Source of the DNA: Rubrobacteraceae bacterium
GTDB taxonomy: Bacteria; Actinomycetota; Rubrobacteria; Rubrobacterales; Rubrobacteraceae
Length of the DNA: 7,858 bases
NCBI GenBank assembly: GCA_021156345.1
Contig: JAJNDJ010000038.1
Coordinates: 1 to 7,858, forward strand
Direction: 5' to 3'
The notes beneath the pieces were generated by a model that made no database searches, had not been told where the DNA came from, and was given only the letters and a program-made list of their open reading frames with translations. This document shows, one piece after another, positions 5,842 through 7,858 of this stretch. Position 1 is the stretch's first letter. Each line of letters starts with the position of its first letter. Both the position numbers and the translations under genes were made by a program.

Positions 5842-6632
5842 GGTTCAGGCTTCTCTTCATCGGGGATATCGTCGGGCCCGCAGGATGCTCGGCGGTCCTT
5901 GACCTCGTACCGCTGTTACGTCGAGAGCTGGAGCCTGACGCCGTCGTCGCCAACGCCGAAAACTCGGCCCCGACGGGCCGTGGCATCACCCGCGAGAGCG
6001 GCGCCGCCCTGCTCTCCGTGGTCGACTTCCTCACCCTGGGCAACCACGCGTTCGACGCCGAAGGCTACGAGGAGTTCCTCGGGGAGGAGGACAGGGTGGT
6101 GCGTCCCGCCAACTTCGGCGAAAAGGACCCTGGGCTGGGCCTTGGTGTTTTCGAGGCTGGCGGCGTGAGAGTGGGCGTCATCAACGTGCTCGGGCGCGTC
6201 TTTGTCGAGAGGACGAAGATATCTCCCTTCGAAGCTGCCGACCTGGCCGTCGAGGAGTTGAAGGCGCGCGGCGCCGAGCTCGTGCTCATCGACTCCCACG
6301 CCGAGGCCACGAGCGAGAAGCAGGCGCTCGGCCATTATCTCGACGGGAGGGCGCATGCCGTATTGGGTACCCACACGCATGTGCCCACGGCGGACCATTC
6401 GATCCTGCCCGGCGGAACTGCGTACGTGACTGACGTCGGCATGACCGGCTGCACGGAGAGCATTATCGGCTTCGAGCGGGAGGACTTCCTCGCTCTGTTC
6501 ATGGGTGATTGGCGTGGGATCTCGGTCGCCACGCGTGGTCCTGTCGTGCTCAACGGCGCGCTCGTCGAGTTCGACCTCGACGCTCGGCAGGCCACGGGGA
6601 TCGAAGCGGTAAGGAGGGAGTGGACGCCTTGA
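5838..6632 (+). CDS. ymdB: YmdB-family metallophosphodiesterase (TIGR00282 family)
   Basis: This is a 264-residue calcineurin-like phosphoesterase of the family whose B. subtilis member YmdB (also 264 residues) hydrolyses 2',3'-cyclic nucleotides and influences biofilm and motility decisions. All the metal-site residues appear present: D10 (FIGD), E41 and N42 (AENS), N69 and H70 (TLGNH), H154 (DSHAEATSEK) and H179/H181 (GTHTH). The family DFHAEATSEK motif has Ser in place of Phe. The start is read as CTG at 5838, overlapping the nnr stop as CTGA, because no standard start exists in frame and AGGAG lies seven bases upstream; initiator Met then gives MRFRLLFIGD, matching family N termini. The frame is open farther upstream, but that part lies within nnr and carries no family sequence. 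In Bacillus the gene usually follows rny; here it is the third gene of the acpS-nnr operon. The role in this organism is inferred. Confidence 0.93.
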   Translation: MRFRLLFIGDIVGPAGCSAVLDLVPLLRRELEPDAVVANAENSAPTGRGITRESGAALLSVVDFLTLGNHAFDAEGYEEFLGEEDRVVRPANFGEKDPGLGLGVFEAGGVRVGVINVLGRVFVERTKISPFEAADLAVEELKARGAELVLIDSHAEATSEKQALGHYLDGRAHAVLGTHTHVPTADHSILPGGTAYVTDVGMTGCTESIIGFEREDFLALFMGDWRGISVATRGPVVLNGALVEFDLDARQATGIEAVRREWTP

Positions 6633-6659
6633 CCAGAGGTTCGCCTGGCCGTTTAAAAT
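6629..6659 (+). promoter_or_regulatory. Candidate promoter for the CBS gene
   Basis: TTGACC (6629-6634) matches the -35 consensus TTGACA at five of six bases and overlaps the ymdB stop codon. TAAAAT (6654-6659) is a good -10, within the most AT-rich patch of the intergenic region. The spacer is 19 bases, or 18 using TTAAAA at 6653-6658, slightly long. The transcription start would be near 6666, giving a leader of about 35 bases. This would let the CBS and alr genes be transcribed apart from the acpS operon. Confidence 0.45.
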
Positions 6660-6700
6660 AGCGGTAGTGCGACCGGAAACGACGATCAGAGGGATGGAAC

Positions 6701-7180
6701 ATGGAGCAGCAGGATATAAGGAATCTGAGGGTGGCCGAGATCTCGCACGAAGAGTGGCCCACGCTCGGGCCTGACGAGACGGTGGAGAGTGCGATCAAGC
6801 TCTTCGCCGAGTCCGGTATCTCGGGCGCTCCTGTCGTCGAGGACGGCAGGCTTGTCGGCATAGTTACGGAGGGAGATCTGATCTTCCGCGACGCGGATAT
6901 AAAGGCGCCGGGCTTCCTCGACATCCTCGGCGGCCTCATCCCTCTTGGGAGCTGGGATGAGTATCGTAAAGAAGCGCTCAAGAGCGCTGGCGTTACCGTC
7001 GACGAGGTGATGACGAGGGAGCTGATCACGATCTCCCCCGACGCCTCTCTCGCCGAGGCCTCCACTATCATGGCCGACAAGAGGGTCAAGATCCTGCCCG
7101 TCGCCGAAGGTGACGCGCTGCGCGGCATTATCACCCGCATGGATATCCTGACCCTCCATGTACTGAACCCCCGCCGGTAG
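6701..7180 (+). CDS. Twin CBS-domain protein, probable nucleotide sensor
   Basis: This 159-residue cytosolic protein is made almost wholly of one CBS pair (Bateman module), which usually binds adenosine nucleotides or similar ligands and regulates a partner. CBS1 spans about residues 8-64 and ends in GIVTEGD (53-59). A linker, about 68-96, contains LGGLIPLGSWDEY. CBS2 spans about 98-154, beginning near DEVMTRELITISP and ending in GIITRMD (142-148). The two G-x-[IV]-T-x-x-D motifs are the typical ribose/phosphate-contacting segments. The ATG at 6701 has GAGGG about seven bases upstream (6689-6693). Another ATG at 6694 is out of frame. No catalytic or DNA-binding domain is attached, so the partner must be a separate protein. 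alr begins nine bases after its stop, so the two genes are probably cotranscribed; a functional link to alanine racemase is only a guess. Confidence 0.93.
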   Translation: MEQQDIRNLRVAEISHEEWPTLGPDETVESAIKLFAESGISGAPVVEDGRLVGIVTEGDLIFRDADIKAPGFLDILGGLIPLGSWDEYRKEALKSAGVTVDEVMTRELITISPDASLAEASTIMADKRVKILPVAEGDALRGIITRMDILTLHVLNPRR

Positions 7181-7189
7181 GAACGGACC

Positions 7190-7858
7190 GTGAGTAGCGC
7201 GGCTGCAGGAGTCAGGGTCCCGAGCCGTACCTGGGCTGAGGTTGACCCTGGCGCCGTGCGCCACAACGTGGGCACCCTCAAACGCAAGGCCCCCAACTCG
7301 CGCCTGATGGCCGTCGTCAAGGCCGACGCTTACGGCCACGGCTCCGTCGAGGTTGCCCGTGCCTGTATCGAGGCCGGGGCAGACTCCCTCGCCGTCGTCA
7401 CCGTCGAGGAAGGGGCAGAGCTGCGGCGCGCGGGTCTCGAGGCGCCGATCCTGGTCTTCACCGACCTGCTACTCGATAGGCTCCCGCTGGCCGAAGCGCA
7501 TCGCTTGGCCGTAACGGCACACTCCATCCCCAGTGCGAGGCGCATCGCGGCCCGCCAGGGTCTCCAGGCGCACCTGAAGGTGAACACGGGTATGAACCGC
7601 TGGGGCGTCGAGCCTTCGGAGGTGGGGGAGGCGCGCAGGATACTGGGCCCGGTGCTCGCCGGCGTCTACACACATTTCGCCTCGGCCGACTCCGATGAGG
7701 GGGCGACGAGACGCCAGATCGATTGCTTCGAGTCCGTACTCGCCGCGCAACCCTTCGGCGGTATCCTGGTGCACGCCGCAAACTCTGCGGCCACCCTCTG
7801 GCATCCCAGGTCGCACTACGATTGCGTCCGTCCCGGCGTGGCGCTCTACGGTTTGCAC
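7190..7858 (+). CDS. alr: Alanine racemase, N-terminal part, cut by the window end
   Basis: Alr is a PLP enzyme converting L- to D-alanine for peptidoglycan. The window holds 223 codons; the family is about 370-390 residues, so the C-terminal beta domain and the catalytic tyrosine lie beyond the edge. Seen here are RTWAEVDPGAVRHNV (13-27), the PLP-lysine motif AVVKADAYGHG (41-51) with K44, KVNTGMNRWG (130-139) with R137, THF (161-163), HAANSAATL (195-203) and the PLP-phosphate contact VRPGVALYG (213-221). The DTGM motif reads NTGM, a variant also found in other racemases. The GTG at 7190 is chosen because AGGAA (7179-7183) lies six bases before it, overlapping the stop of the CBS gene. It leaves a short 12-residue lead before the conserved start. 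The frame is intact to the last base. Confidence 0.95.
   Translation, partial: MSSAAAGVRVPSRTWAEVDPGAVRHNVGTLKRKAPNSRLMAVVKADAYGHGSVEVARACIEAGADSLAVVTVEEGAELRRAGLEAPILVFTDLLLDRLPLAEAHRLAVTAHSIPSARRIAARQGLQAHLKVNTGMNRWGVEPSEVGEARRILGPVLAGVYTHFASADSDEGATRRQIDCFESVLAAQPFGGILVHAANSAATLWHPRSHYDCVRPGVALYGLH

Noticed and set aside
6550..7320. Minus-strand open frame of 256 codons
   Set aside because: Antisense to ymdB, the CBS gene and alr, all clearly real; no domain recognised.

Overview
The window looks like ordinary chromosomal housekeeping DNA from a high-GC Gram-positive, most likely an actinobacterium of the Rubrobacter/Thermoleophilia type. The reasons are GC content in the mid-60s by eye, many GTG starts, frequent ATA and AGG codons, and the gene order. 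The order glmS, acpS, nnr, alr is a conserved actinobacterial block. The genus is an inference, not a result.

Layout. Positions 1-150 hold a leader with two strong hairpins, the second of which buries the Shine-Dalgarno sequence of glmS. Positions 151-1951 are glmS (glucosamine-6-phosphate synthase), which is broken near 1111. About 35 bases are missing compared with the family, so the reading frame changes and about 12 residues of the first sugar-isomerase domain are lost. Positions 1993-2979 encode a zinc-type alcohol dehydrogenase. On the minus strand, 3894-3010 encodes a YegS/diacylglycerol-kinase family lipid kinase. Divergent from it, an operon begins with acpS (3941-4339), then a fused NAD(P)HX epimerase/dehydratase (4336-5841), then a YmdB-type phosphodiesterase (5838-6632). 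These three genes are joined by GTGA and CTGA four-base overlaps, and the last appears to start with the rare codon CTG. A twin-CBS protein (6701-7180) follows behind its own likely promoter. The window ends inside alr (alanine racemase, from 7190).

How the genes fit together. GlmS (UDP-GlcNAc supply) and Alr (D-alanine supply) both feed peptidoglycan. AcpS activates acyl carrier protein for fatty-acid synthesis. The lipid kinase acts on membrane lipid. Nnr repairs hydrated NAD(P)H. The YmdB and CBS proteins are probably regulatory. Compared with the usual actinobacterial block, the dehydrogenase and lipid kinase sit between glmS and acpS, and the ymdB and CBS genes sit between nnr and alr.

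I see no mobile element, CRISPR array, tRNA, rRNA, phage gene or obviously new multi-gene system. The points most worth checking are the glmS lesion, the SD-sequestering glmS leader with an alternative pairing, the CTG start of ymdB, and the -10-like motifs placed for leaderless transcripts at transcription-unit heads.
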